A DNA stretch of 5,548 bases from Pseudaestuariivita sp. (GCA_020629995.1 JAHDCH010000192.1:1-5548), one strand, 5' to 3'; positions 1-5,548 are shown, numbered from the stretch's first letter. Numbers and translations: made by a program. The notes: a model not told the origin generated them from the letters alone.

Positions 1-43
1 CGTACAGGCGAATGAGCCCCAAAAGGCAAGGCGAGGTCGACGC

Positions 44-922
44 ATGGCGGGCGGTACAATGCTCCGAACGGCTCTGATTACGGCGCTGGCGCTGTCGGTT
101 GCTGCGTGCAGCGGCCAAAGCGGGCGGGGTCTTGGCCTGTTCGAAGGGCAACGCGGCACGGGCCGCAACGGCGCGCCCATCGAATCCTTCTCGGCCCAGC
201 AGATCTTTGAACGGGGCGAGTTTGAAAATGAACGCGGCCGCCATGATGAAGCCGCCTTCTACTTCTCTGAAATCGAACGACTTTATCCCTATTCCGAACT
301 GGCCAAGCGCGCTTTGATCATGCAGGCGTTTTCGTACCACCAGGAAAAGGATTACGAATCGTCGCGCTCGGCCTCCCAGCGCTACATCGACTTTTACCCG
401 GCGGACGAAGATGCCGCCTACGCGCAGTATCTGCTGGCGCTCAGCTATTACGACCAGATCGACGATGTGGGCCGTGACCAGGGGCTGACGTTCCAGGCTC
501 TGCAATCGCTGCGGACCGTGATCGAACGCTATCCGGACAGCGAATATGCCCGCTCGGCGATCCTGAAATTCGACCTGGCCTTTGACCACCTGGCGGCCAA
601 GGAAATGGAGATCGGGCGCTACTATCTGCGCCGTGACCACTTTGGATCGGCGATCAACCGCTTCCGTGTCGTGGTCGAAGATTTCCAGACCACCACCCAC
701 ACCGCCGAGGCGCTGCACCGGCTGGTCGAGGCGTATCTGTCTCTGGGCCTGACGGACGAGGCCCAGACCGCGGGCGCGATCCTGGGCTTCAACTACCAAT
801 CCACCGACTGGTACGAGGACAGCTACAAGCTGCTCACCGGCCGCGGGCTCGAGCTTGAGGCCGCCGGCGATGGATGGCTGCGCCAGATCTATCGCCAGAT
901 GGTCAAGGGCGAATGGCTCTGA
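44..922 (+). CDS. bamD: Outer-membrane assembly lipoprotein BamD (YfiO/ComL family)
   Basis: BamD is the essential lipoprotein of the BAM complex; it sits on the periplasmic face of the outer membrane and, with BamA, folds beta-barrel proteins. The 292-residue product starts with a short signal peptide (hydrophobic residues about 7-21) ending in a lipobox, V-A-A-C, with the lipidated Cys at 22. Ser at +2 fits outer-membrane sorting. Helical TPR-like repeats follow from about residue 50 to 265, with the family-type pieces YPYSELA (81-87), the DxAxYAQYLLALSYYDQI stretch (about 122-139) and RYPDSEYA (162-169). Length is slightly above that of the E. coli protein (about 245) but normal for alphaproteobacteria. 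The start at 44 is chosen because GAGGT (33-37) lies 6 nt upstream; the in-frame ATG at 59 would also give a working signal peptide (Cys17) but has a poorer ribosome site. recN follows after 40 bp, so co-transcription is likely. The function is secure; the exact start is less so. Confidence 0.95.
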   Translation: MAGGTMLRTALITALALSVAACSGQSGRGLGLFEGQRGTGRNGAPIESFSAQQIFERGEFENERGRHDEAAFYFSEIERLYPYSELAKRALIMQAFSYHQEKDYESSRSASQRYIDFYPADEDAAYAQYLLALSYYDQIDDVGRDQGLTFQALQSLRTVIERYPDSEYARSAILKFDLAFDHLAAKEMEIGRYYLRRDHFGSAINRFRVVVEDFQTTTHTAEALHRLVEAYLSLGLTDEAQTAGAILGFNYQSTDWYEDSYKLLTGRGLELEAAGDGWLRQIYRQMVKGEWL

Positions 923-931
923 CCACTTCAC

Positions 932-950
932 AGCGCTTCAAAGGAGCGTT
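932..950 (+). promoter_or_regulatory. Hairpin holding a distant Shine-Dalgarno ahead of recN
   Basis: AGCGCTTC (932-939), a 3-nt AAA loop and GGAGCGTT (943-950) can form an 8-bp stem with two G-U pairs. Its loop and 3' arm contain AAGGAG (941-946), the only strong Shine-Dalgarno before recN. That site is 16 nt from the recN ATG at 963, longer than the usual 5-10 nt. GGTGGA (955-960) is purine-rich but only 2 nt from the ATG. The pairing is seen in the sequence; any effect on RecN translation is inference. Confidence 0.35.
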
Positions 951-962
951 AACCGGTGGATC

Positions 963-2615
963 ATGCTTCGCACGCTCGACATACGTGACATCCTGATCAT
1001 CGATCACCTCTCGCTCGATCTGGGCGAGGGGCTGAACGTGCTGACCGGTGAGACGGGCGCGGGCAAATCCATCCTGCTCGACAGCCTGGGCTTTGTGCTG
1101 GGCTGGCGGGGCCGGGCCGAGCTGGTGCGCCAGGGCGCCGATCAGGGCGAGGTGACCGCCGTGTTCGATCTTGCGCCCGATCATCCTGCGCGCGCTGTCC
1201 TGCGCGAGGCGGGCTTGCCAGAGCCCGAAGAGCAGCTCGTGCTGCGCCGCACCAATTCGGCTTCGGGCCGCAAATCGGCCTGGATCAATGGCCGCCCGGC
1301 CACGGGCGAACAGCTGCGTGCGCTGTCCGACACTCTGGTCGAGCTGCACGGCCAGCACGATGACCGGGGCCTTCTGAACCCGCGTGGCCACCGCGCTCTG
1401 CTGGACGCCTTTGCCGGCCACGACGCGCTGCTTGGCAAAACGCAAGCCTCCTGGCGCGCACTGGCCGAGGCCGAAAAGGCGCGTGCCGCGCAGGCCTCTG
1501 CGCTGGCGGCGGCGCGCGATGAGGAAGAGTTCATCCGCCATACCGTCGCCGAGCTGGACAAGCTCGATCCCCAACCGGGTGAAGAGGCTGATCTGGACGC
1601 CCGCCGCCGCATGATGCAAGGCGCGGCGCGCATTGGCGAGGATATCTCCCGCGCGGCGCAGGCCCTGGGCGGGGACGGGGCCGAAGGACGCGCCGGCGAC
1701 GCGCTGCGCTGGCTCGAGGATGCCGCGCCCGATGCGGGTGGGACGCTGGATGTTCCGCTGGCCGCGCTGGCGCGCGCCCTGTCGGAACTGGCCGAGGCCA
1801 GCGACGGGGTCGAGCGCGCGCTGGACGCGCTGCAGTTCAACCCGCACGAGTTGGAGGCCTGTGAAGAGCGCCTCTTTGCCATCCGTGCGCTGGCGCGCAA
1901 GCACCAGGTGGCGCCCGATGAGCTGGGCGGCTTTGCCGCCGAGATGCGCACGCGCCTTGCGGCGCTGGATCAAGGCGACGCGGCGCTGCGCGCCGCAGAA
2001 GAAAGCGCGCGCGCTGCGCGCGACGCCTATGACAAGGCCGCGGCGACGCTGGGCGCGTCGCGCACGAGGGCGGCGCAAGCGCTCGACGCCGCTGTCGCGG
2101 CCGAGCTTGCACCGCTCAAGATGGAACGCTCGGTCTTTTCCACGCAGATCGACACCGGCCCCGAAGGGCCGGAGGGCACCGACGCCGTGCAGTTTGTGGT
2201 GGCCACCAACCCCGGCGCGCCCGCAGGCCCGATTGGCAAGATCGCCTCGGGCGGAGAGCTGTCGCGCTTTTTGCTGGCGCTCAAGGTCTGCCTCGCGCGG
2301 GCTACGGGCGGCGTGACGATGATCTTTGACGAGATCGACCGCGGTGTCGGCGGCGCCACCGCCGACGCTGTGGGCCGCCGTCTGGCCGCTCTGGCCGAAG
2401 GCGGGCAAGTTCTGGTCGTGACGCACTCGCCGCAGGTTGCCGCCCTCGGCGCCACCCATCTGCGCGTGGAAAAGAGCGTCACGCAAGGACAGACCCTGTC
2501 GACCGTCGTGCCGCTGGATGCGACGGAACGCGAGACCGAGATCGCCCGCATGCTGGCTGGTGACACGATCACCCCCGAGGCGCGCGCCGCCGCGAAATCG
2601 CTGCTGGGTTCCTGA
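963..2615 (+). CDS. recN: DNA repair ATPase RecN
   Basis: RecN is a cytoplasmic SMC-like ATPase that acts in recombinational repair of double-strand breaks with RecA. The 550-residue protein matches the family length (E. coli 553). Visible motifs in order are Walker A GETGAGKS (29-36), the Q-loop-like ELHGQHDD (127-134) typical of RecN, a central charged, Ala-rich coiled-coil region (roughly 155-390), the ABC signature SGGELSR (429-435), Walker B IFDEID (454-459, catalytic Glu457) and the switch His488 in VTHSPQVA. All catalytic residues are present. The start at 963 (MLRTLDIRDIL) is chosen because it places Walker A about 29 residues in, as in homologues; the reading frame stays open upstream into bamD, but that extension (from 855) does not look like RecN. 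The best Shine-Dalgarno is unusually far away (941-946). No GTTC-N7-GTTC LexA-type box is visible in the 40-bp gap after bamD, so SOS control from this gap is not supported. Likely in an operon with bamD. Confidence 0.96.
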   Translation: MLRTLDIRDILIIDHLSLDLGEGLNVLTGETGAGKSILLDSLGFVLGWRGRAELVRQGADQGEVTAVFDLAPDHPARAVLREAGLPEPEEQLVLRRTNSASGRKSAWINGRPATGEQLRALSDTLVELHGQHDDRGLLNPRGHRALLDAFAGHDALLGKTQASWRALAEAEKARAAQASALAAARDEEEFIRHTVAELDKLDPQPGEEADLDARRRMMQGAARIGEDISRAAQALGGDGAEGRAGDALRWLEDAAPDAGGTLDVPLAALARALSELAEASDGVERALDALQFNPHELEACEERLFAIRALARKHQVAPDELGGFAAEMRTRLAALDQGDAALRAAEESARAARDAYDKAAATLGASRTRAAQALDAAVAAELAPLKMERSVFSTQIDTGPEGPEGTDAVQFVVATNPGAPAGPIGKIASGGELSRFLLALKVCLARATGGVTMIFDEIDRGVGGATADAVGRRLAALAEGGQVLVVTHSPQVAALGATHLRVEKSVTQGQTLSTVVPLDATERETEIARMLAGDTITPEARAAAKSLLGS

Positions 2616-2670
2616 CCCGCCGGCCTGCTGCAACATCACGTGCCCGGCCCTTGCCCCGCGCGGAGGCCGC

Positions 2671-2718
2671 ATGAAAGGCTGGACAATCCTGCCCGCCCCG
2701 TGCCATCTGGCCTCATGA
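2671..2718 (+). CDS. Possible 15-residue small ORF between recN and argD
   Basis: An ATG at 2671 is preceded by GGAGG (2662-2666) with a 4-nt gap, one of the better ribosome sites in the window, and opens a frame MKGWTILPAPCHLAS ending in TGA at 2716-2718. It contains no arginine codons, so it does not look like an arginine-sensing leader peptide for argD. It lies before the terminator-like hairpin at 2760-2779, so it could be translated from the recN transcript. A chance ORF of this length is quite possible and no function is assigned. Confidence 0.2.
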   Translation: MKGWTILPAPCHLAS

Positions 2719-2759
2719 ACACCGCAGCGATCCTCCGACGACGCGCCTGACGCGCCATT

Positions 2760-2779
2760 CCTGCCCTCATCCGGGCGGG
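2760..2779 (+). terminator. Probable intrinsic terminator after recN
   Basis: CCTGCCC (2760-2766), a 6-nt loop TCATCC and GGGCGGG (2773-2779) form a 7-bp GC-rich stem with one T-G pair. It is followed by a pyrimidine-rich tract with scattered Ts (CCTTCCTGCTGTT) rather than a clean T-run. Its place 145 bp after the recN stop, in the gap between two functionally unrelated genes, suits a terminator for bamD-recN. The weak T tract keeps confidence moderate. Confidence 0.45.
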
Positions 2780-2816
2780 CCTTCCTGCTGTTCACACATC
2801 CCTCACATCTTGACCC

Positions 2817-2847
2817 CTGCGCCCCCCTCGGGCCATCTCGGGGGCAG
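2817..2847 (+). other. GC-rich inverted repeat in the argD upstream region
   Basis: GCCCCC (2821-2826) pairs with GGGGGC (2840-2845), and CT (2817-2818) can pair with AG (2846-2847) across a 2-nt bulge, leaving a 13-nt loop. It ends 23 nt before the argD ATG and leaves the argD Shine-Dalgarno (AGGA, 2859-2862) free. There is no following T-run, so it is not a convincing terminator; it may stabilise the mRNA 5' end or simply reflect GC-rich sequence. Confidence 0.25.
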
Positions 2848-2870
2848 CCATACGCCACAGGACCGCACCC

Positions 2871-4046
2871 ATGATCCCCTCTCTTTTGCCGACCTATTCC
2901 CGGACCGATTTTGCCTTTGAAAAGGGAGAGGGCAGCTGGCTCATCACCACCGATGGCCGCCGCGTTCTGGACCTGGGGGCGGGGATCGCTGTCAACGCCC
3001 TGGGCCATGCCCACCCCGCGCTGACTAAGGCGCTCACCGATCAGGCGCACAAGGTCTGGCACCTCAGCAACCTCTACCAGATCCCCCAGCAGCAGGCTCT
3101 GGCCGACATGCTGGTCGAGCACACCTTTGCCGACACCTGCTTTTTCACCAATTCGGGCACCGAGGCCTGCGAATTGGCCGTCAAGATGGCGCGCAAATAC
3201 TGGTACGACAAAGGCCAGCCCGAGCGAGTCGAGATCATCACCTTTTCCGGCTCCTTCCATGGCCGGTCCTCTGCCGGGATCGCCGCTGCGGGGTCGGAAA
3301 AGATGACCAAAGGCTTTGGCCCTCTGCTGCCCGGCTTTGTGCATCTGCCCTTTGGCGACCACGACGCCATCGCCCCCGCGATCACCGACCAGACCGCCGC
3401 CATCCTCATCGAGCCGGTGCAGGGCGAAGGCGGCATCATCCCCGTGCCCGACCAATGCCTCAAGGGCCTGCGCGATCTGTGCGACCAGCACGGGATCCTG
3501 CTGATCCTCGACGAGGTGCAGTGCGGCGTGGGCCGGACGGGCAAGCTCTTTGCCCATGAATGGGCCGGGATCACGCCCGACATCATGATGGTGGCCAAGG
3601 GCATAGGTGGCGGCTTCCCCCTTGGTGCCGTGGTGGCGACCGAAGAGGCGGCCAGCGGCATGACCGCGGGCACCCACGGGTCAACCTATGGCGGCAACCC
3701 TCTGGGCTGCGCGGTGGGCAAGGCCGTGCTGGACATCGTGACCGAGCCTGCCTTCCTTGACGATGTGAACCGCAAGGCGGGCCTTTTGCGGCAAAAGCTC
3801 GAAGGGCTGGTCGCCGCGCATCCGGATGTCTTTACCGGGGTGCGGGGCTCGGGGCTGATGCTGGGGCTGACCTGCAAGGCCGCCAATGCGGATGTGGTGC
3901 AGGCCGGATATGCCGCCGACATCCTGACCGTGCCCGCTGCGGACAACACCGTGCGCCTCTTGCCGCCGCTGACCATCACCGATGACGAGATCGCCGAAGC
4001 CGTGGGCCGCCTTGAGACCGCCGCGCTGGCGGTGGCAGGCGCATAG
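2871..4046 (+). CDS. argD: Acetylornithine aminotransferase ArgD
   Basis: ArgD is a cytoplasmic PLP-dependent class III aminotransferase. In arginine biosynthesis it interconverts N-acetylglutamate 5-semialdehyde and N2-acetylornithine, with glutamate as amino donor; some family members also serve in lysine synthesis. The 391-residue protein has the usual length and all expected motifs: NSGTEA (94-99, PLP phosphate contacts), SFHGRS (128-133, with Phe129 and Arg132 of the ArgD substrate site), EPVQGEGG (181-188), DEVQCGVGRTG (214-224, Asp214 pairing with the pyridine nitrogen), the Schiff-base Lys243 in MVAKGIGGGFP, and Thr272 in STYGGNP. The start at 2871 has AGGA (2859-2862) 8 nt upstream. 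Related subgroup members such as succinylornithine or 4-aminobutyrate aminotransferases are less likely given the length and motif set. In many Rhodobacteraceae argF follows argD directly; here an RTX gene follows instead. No ARG-box-like operator was recognised upstream. Confidence 0.93.
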   Translation: MIPSLLPTYSRTDFAFEKGEGSWLITTDGRRVLDLGAGIAVNALGHAHPALTKALTDQAHKVWHLSNLYQIPQQQALADMLVEHTFADTCFFTNSGTEACELAVKMARKYWYDKGQPERVEIITFSGSFHGRSSAGIAAAGSEKMTKGFGPLLPGFVHLPFGDHDAIAPAITDQTAAILIEPVQGEGGIIPVPDQCLKGLRDLCDQHGILLILDEVQCGVGRTGKLFAHEWAGITPDIMMVAKGIGGGFPLGAVVATEEAASGMTAGTHGSTYGGNPLGCAVGKAVLDIVTEPAFLDDVNRKAGLLRQKLEGLVAAHPDVFTGVRGSGLMLGLTCKAANADVVQAGYAADILTVPAADNTVRLLPPLTITDDEIAEAVGRLETAALAVAGA

Positions 4047-4064
4047 CCCCGGGGCCGCTGTCAA

Positions 4065-4090
4065 GGTATGCCTGCCTAACTGGTCATACC
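4065..4090. repeat. 6-bp inverted repeat GGTATG/CATACC downstream of argD
   Basis: GGTATG (4065-4070) and CATACC (4085-4090) are perfect inverted copies around a 14-nt spacer; CC (4071-4072) and GG (4082-4083) can add two inner pairs past a bulged T. No T-run follows, so it is a poor terminator. Its position about 60 bp before the RTX start would suit an operator or an mRNA 3'-end stem for argD. Function is unknown. Confidence 0.3.
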
Positions 4091-4101
4091 CGCCGAAATC
4101 G

Positions 4102-4129
4102 TTAACCTTTGCGCAGACTTCACCAGAAT
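4102..4129 (+). promoter_or_regulatory. Weak sigma70-like promoter candidate for the RTX gene
   Basis: TTAACC (4102-4107; 4 of 6 matches to TTGACA) and CAGAAT (4124-4129; 4 of 6 to TATAAT) are separated by 16 bp. Transcription would begin near 4136, giving an extremely short leader that starts at the Shine-Dalgarno itself. That makes the call doubtful, or means the real promoter lies further upstream. Confidence 0.25.
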
Positions 4130-4140
4130 TTGCGCAAAGG
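4106..4140 (+). promoter_or_regulatory. Perfect 10-bp inverted repeat covering the RTX gene's ribosome-binding site
   Basis: CCTTTGCGCA (4106-4115) and TGCGCAAAGG (4131-4140) are exact reverse complements. A G-U and an A-U pair (4116/4130, 4117/4129) can extend the stem to 12 bp around an 11-nt loop. The 3' arm holds almost all of the Shine-Dalgarno AAAGGA (4136-4141), 7 nt before the ATG at 4149. As RNA it would hide the ribosome site. As DNA it is two copies of TTTGCGCA 21 bp apart, which could be operator sites. The symmetry is certain; which role it has, if any, is inference. Confidence 0.55.
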
Positions 4141-4148
4141 ATACTTCG

Positions 4149-5548
4149 ATGGCTGACGAAATTATCAGCGTTAACACGACAACCTCGGTCGATCTTGACG
4201 GCGACGACGCCTATCTGCTGCTGCCCGGCATCACGCATTATGTGGCGGGTGGGGTTACCAACACGGTTGAAACCACTTCGGGCGCGTCCGGCAACCAGCT
4301 GGCCGTCTATGGCGTTCTGACCTCGATCAGCAATCGGACGATCAGTCTGGATCAAAGCAGCGCAACGGACGTCTTTTTGCTGATCGGCAGCACCGGCAGC
4401 GTCAGCAATCTGTCGAATTCCGGCTTTACGATCAAGCTGGACGGGACGGACAACGTTATCACCAACCATGGCGAGATTTCGGGCTTTGGCGCGATCGATT
4501 TTGACGGATCGGGCCACACGCTGACCAATACCGGCACGATCACCGGGTCAAATGACGGTGGGCTCGCGACCATTGGCGGCGCCAACGTTGCCAACCTGAC
4601 CATTGTCAACAGTGGTACAATTGCGGGGTATCAAACGTTGGAGGGGCACAGGGGGTTCGTGCTCAACAATTCAGGTCAGATCCTGTCGACCGAAATCACG
4701 ATCAGCATTCCCGGATTCGGGCTGGACAGCACCTCAATCTACAATTCAGGCACAATCGCATCCAGCAGCGGGGTGGCCCTGTCTTCGATCTCGTATGGCG
4801 TGAATGTGACAAATGTGGGTCTGATCACCGGGGATCTGATCCTTGCCAACCAGCAGGACAGCGTCATCAACTCGGGCGTGATCGACGGCGACGTGTCGCT
4901 GGGCGATTTTACGGATACCTATATCGGGCGCGGCGATGGTCTGGTCACCGGGACGGTGCTGGGCGGAACGGGGGATGACACGCTGCGCGGCAGCGATCAG
5001 GCCGACAGCTTTGACGGCGGCATCGGCGACGATGTGATCGTCGGCGGCGGCGGGGACGACACGCTGAACGCCGGTGACAACAACGACATCGTCTCGGGCG
5101 GCGGCGGCGATGACACCATCTCGGGCGGGGTGGGCAACGATACGCTGAGCGGCAATTCGGGCAACGACAGCATCAGCGGCGAAGCGGGTATCGACAACCT
5201 GATCGGCGGCACCGGTGACGACACGCTGCGCGGCGGCGGCGACAACGACACGCTGCGCGCCGGGTCCGGCACCGACAGCCTGACCGGCGACGCGGGCAGC
5301 GATTTCCTGTTCGGCGGCGCGGATGATGACGAACTGAGCGGCGGCGATGACAATGACTTTCTGCGCGGCGAGGCGGGCAATGACCTGCTCGAAGGCGACG
5401 GCGGCACCGACGATCTGCGCGGCGGCACCGGGCAGGACACGCTGGACGGCGGCGCGGGGCTGGACCGCCTGTATGGCGGGGCAGGGGCCGACACCTTTGT
5501 CTACACCGATGCCACCGACAGCCAGACCGGCACCATCGACACGATCTT
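4149..5548 (+). CDS. RTX calcium-binding protein with N-terminal beta-solenoid, 3' end outside the window
   Basis: The frame is open for 466 codons from ATG 4149 to the window edge with no stop. The start has a strong ribosome site (AAAGGA, 4136-4141, 7 nt away). No Sec signal peptide is visible (MADEIISVNTT...), as expected for a type I secretion substrate. Residues 1-85 are a small polar/hydrophobic region of unknown role. Residues about 90-250 carry eight irregular Asn-x-Gly turns (NSG, NHG, NTG, NVG) followed by alternating hydrophobic residues, the pattern of a right-handed parallel beta-helix. Residues 272-451 are 20 RTX nonapeptides GGxGxDxUx. The end, GADTFVYTDATDSQ, resembles the C-terminal domain of RTX proteases and related proteins that carries the secretion signal, so the stop is probably not far beyond the window. 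No zinc-protease HExxH or other enzymatic motif is seen in the visible part; adhesin, matrix or surface-layer-like roles are possible. Composition of the first half is less GC-rich than recN, consistent with transfer or relaxed constraint. Confidence 0.88.
   Translation, partial: MADEIISVNTTTSVDLDGDDAYLLLPGITHYVAGGVTNTVETTSGASGNQLAVYGVLTSISNRTISLDQSSATDVFLLIGSTGSVSNLSNSGFTIKLDGTDNVITNHGEISGFGAIDFDGSGHTLTNTGTITGSNDGGLATIGGANVANLTIVNSGTIAGYQTLEGHRGFVLNNSGQILSTEITISIPGFGLDSTSIYNSGTIASSSGVALSSISYGVNVTNVGLITGDLILANQQDSVINSGVIDGDVSLGDFTDTYIGRGDGLVTGTVLGGTGDDTLRGSDQADSFDGGIGDDVIVGGGGDDTLNAGDNNDIVSGGGGDDTISGGVGNDTLSGNSGNDSISGEAGIDNLIGGTGDDTLRGGGDNDTLRAGSGTDSLTGDAGSDFLFGGADDDELSGGDDNDFLRGEAGNDLLEGDGGTDDLRGGTGQDTLDGGAGLDRLYGGAGADTFVYTDATDSQTGTIDTI
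4416..4898 (+). repeat. Degenerate Asn-x-Gly solenoid repeats in the RTX protein N-terminal half
   Basis: Eight turns are visible at protein residues 90 (NSGFTI), 106 (NHGEISG), 127 (NTGTITG), 154 (NSGTIAG), 174 (NSGQILS), 199 (NSGTIAS), 222 (NVGLITG) and 241 (NSGVIDG). Spacings are 16, 21, 27, 20, 25, 23 and 19 residues, around the size of one beta-helix coil. The repeats are clear in protein but not in DNA, so they are old or strongly diverged. Confidence 0.6.
4962..5501 (+). repeat. Twenty in-phase RTX nonapeptide repeats (27-bp period)
   Basis: Residues 272-451 divide into exactly 20 nine-residue units with no insertion or deletion, consensus G-G-x-G-x-D-x-[LIVF]-x. Asp at position 6 is present in all 20 and a hydrophobic residue at position 8 in all 20; only units 5 and 12 lack Gly at position 1 (Ala instead). 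Such repeats bind Ca2+ and fold into a parallel beta-roll once outside the cell. At DNA level GACACGCTGCGCGGC occurs identically at 4977 and 5220 (9 x 27 bp apart), with a near copy at 5247 one unit later, so parts of the array arose by duplication and could recombine. Confidence 0.92.

Noticed and set aside
1..15. Tail of an upstream gene (four codons then TGA at 13-15), possibly lpxC
   Set aside because: Gene order in relatives makes lpxC plausible here, but four codons cannot identify a gene and other frames are also open.
855..962. Upstream extension of recN to an ATG at 855
   Set aside because: It overlaps bamD in another frame, has no RecN-like sequence, and would push Walker A to about residue 65 instead of the usual 29.
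2810..2839. TTGACC (2810-2815) as a -35 box for argD
   Set aside because: It matches 5 of 6 consensus bases, but no acceptable -10 hexamer lies 16-18 bp downstream; the best has 2 of 6 matches.
903..3677. A 924-codon open frame on the minus strand across recN, the intergenic gap and argD
   Set aside because: It lies antisense to two well-supported genes, its translation is low-complexity Gly/Arg/Ala-rich with no recognisable domain, and long antisense frames are expected from codon bias in GC-rich DNA.
4046..4055. GCCCCGGGGC palindrome at the argD stop as a terminator
   Set aside because: It has no loop and no T-run, so it cannot form a normal intrinsic terminator.
4101..4107. GTTAACC as a CtrA half-site (also at 949-954 as TTAACC context before recN)
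   Set aside because: There is no second TTAA at the 7-bp spacing in either place, so the match is too short to support.
4997..5494. Minus-strand frame of 165 codons rich in Ser and Pro opposite the RTX repeats
   Set aside because: It is the mirror of the 27-bp repeat array; the SxxSxPxPP-like periodicity simply reflects Gly/Asp codons on the coding strand.
1..5548. CRISPR arrays, tRNA or rRNA genes, insertion sequences, att sites
   Set aside because: No direct-repeat/spacer pattern, cloverleaf, transposase motif or flanking duplication was seen on either strand.

Overview
The window looks like chromosomal DNA from an alphaproteobacterium, most likely of the Rhodobacteraceae/Roseobacter group. 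The grounds are the GC-rich composition, the order bamD-recN next to the place where lpxC usually lies, a RecN and ArgD of standard alphaproteobacterial type, and a type I-secreted RTX protein of a kind common in marine members of that group. This assignment is inference from gene order and protein character; no database search was done. All four genes supported here lie on the + strand.

Layout. 44-922 is bamD, an outer-membrane assembly lipoprotein. After a 40-bp gap, 963-2615 is recN, an SMC-like DNA repair ATPase; the two are probably co-transcribed. The 255-bp gap 2616-2870 holds a plausible intrinsic terminator (2760-2779), a possible 15-codon ORF (2671-2718) and a GC-rich hairpin just ahead of the next gene. 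2871-4046 is argD, acetylornithine aminotransferase. A 102-bp gap (4047-4148) is rich in symmetry: a 6-bp inverted repeat and a perfect 10-bp inverted repeat that contains the Shine-Dalgarno of the next gene. From 4149 to the window edge runs the start of an RTX calcium-binding protein (466 codons seen, no stop).

bamD (envelope biogenesis), recN (double-strand-break repair) and argD (arginine biosynthesis) are housekeeping genes with intact motifs. The accessory part is the RTX gene. It joins an N-terminal solenoid of irregular Asn-x-Gly turns to 20 consecutive, perfectly phased RTX nonapeptides, all with Asp at position 6, and it is preceded by the most structured DNA in the window. The N-terminal half of this gene is visibly less GC-rich than recN. 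The gene is the best candidate for something not yet described, chiefly because of its possible control region; no complete novel system is visible in the window.
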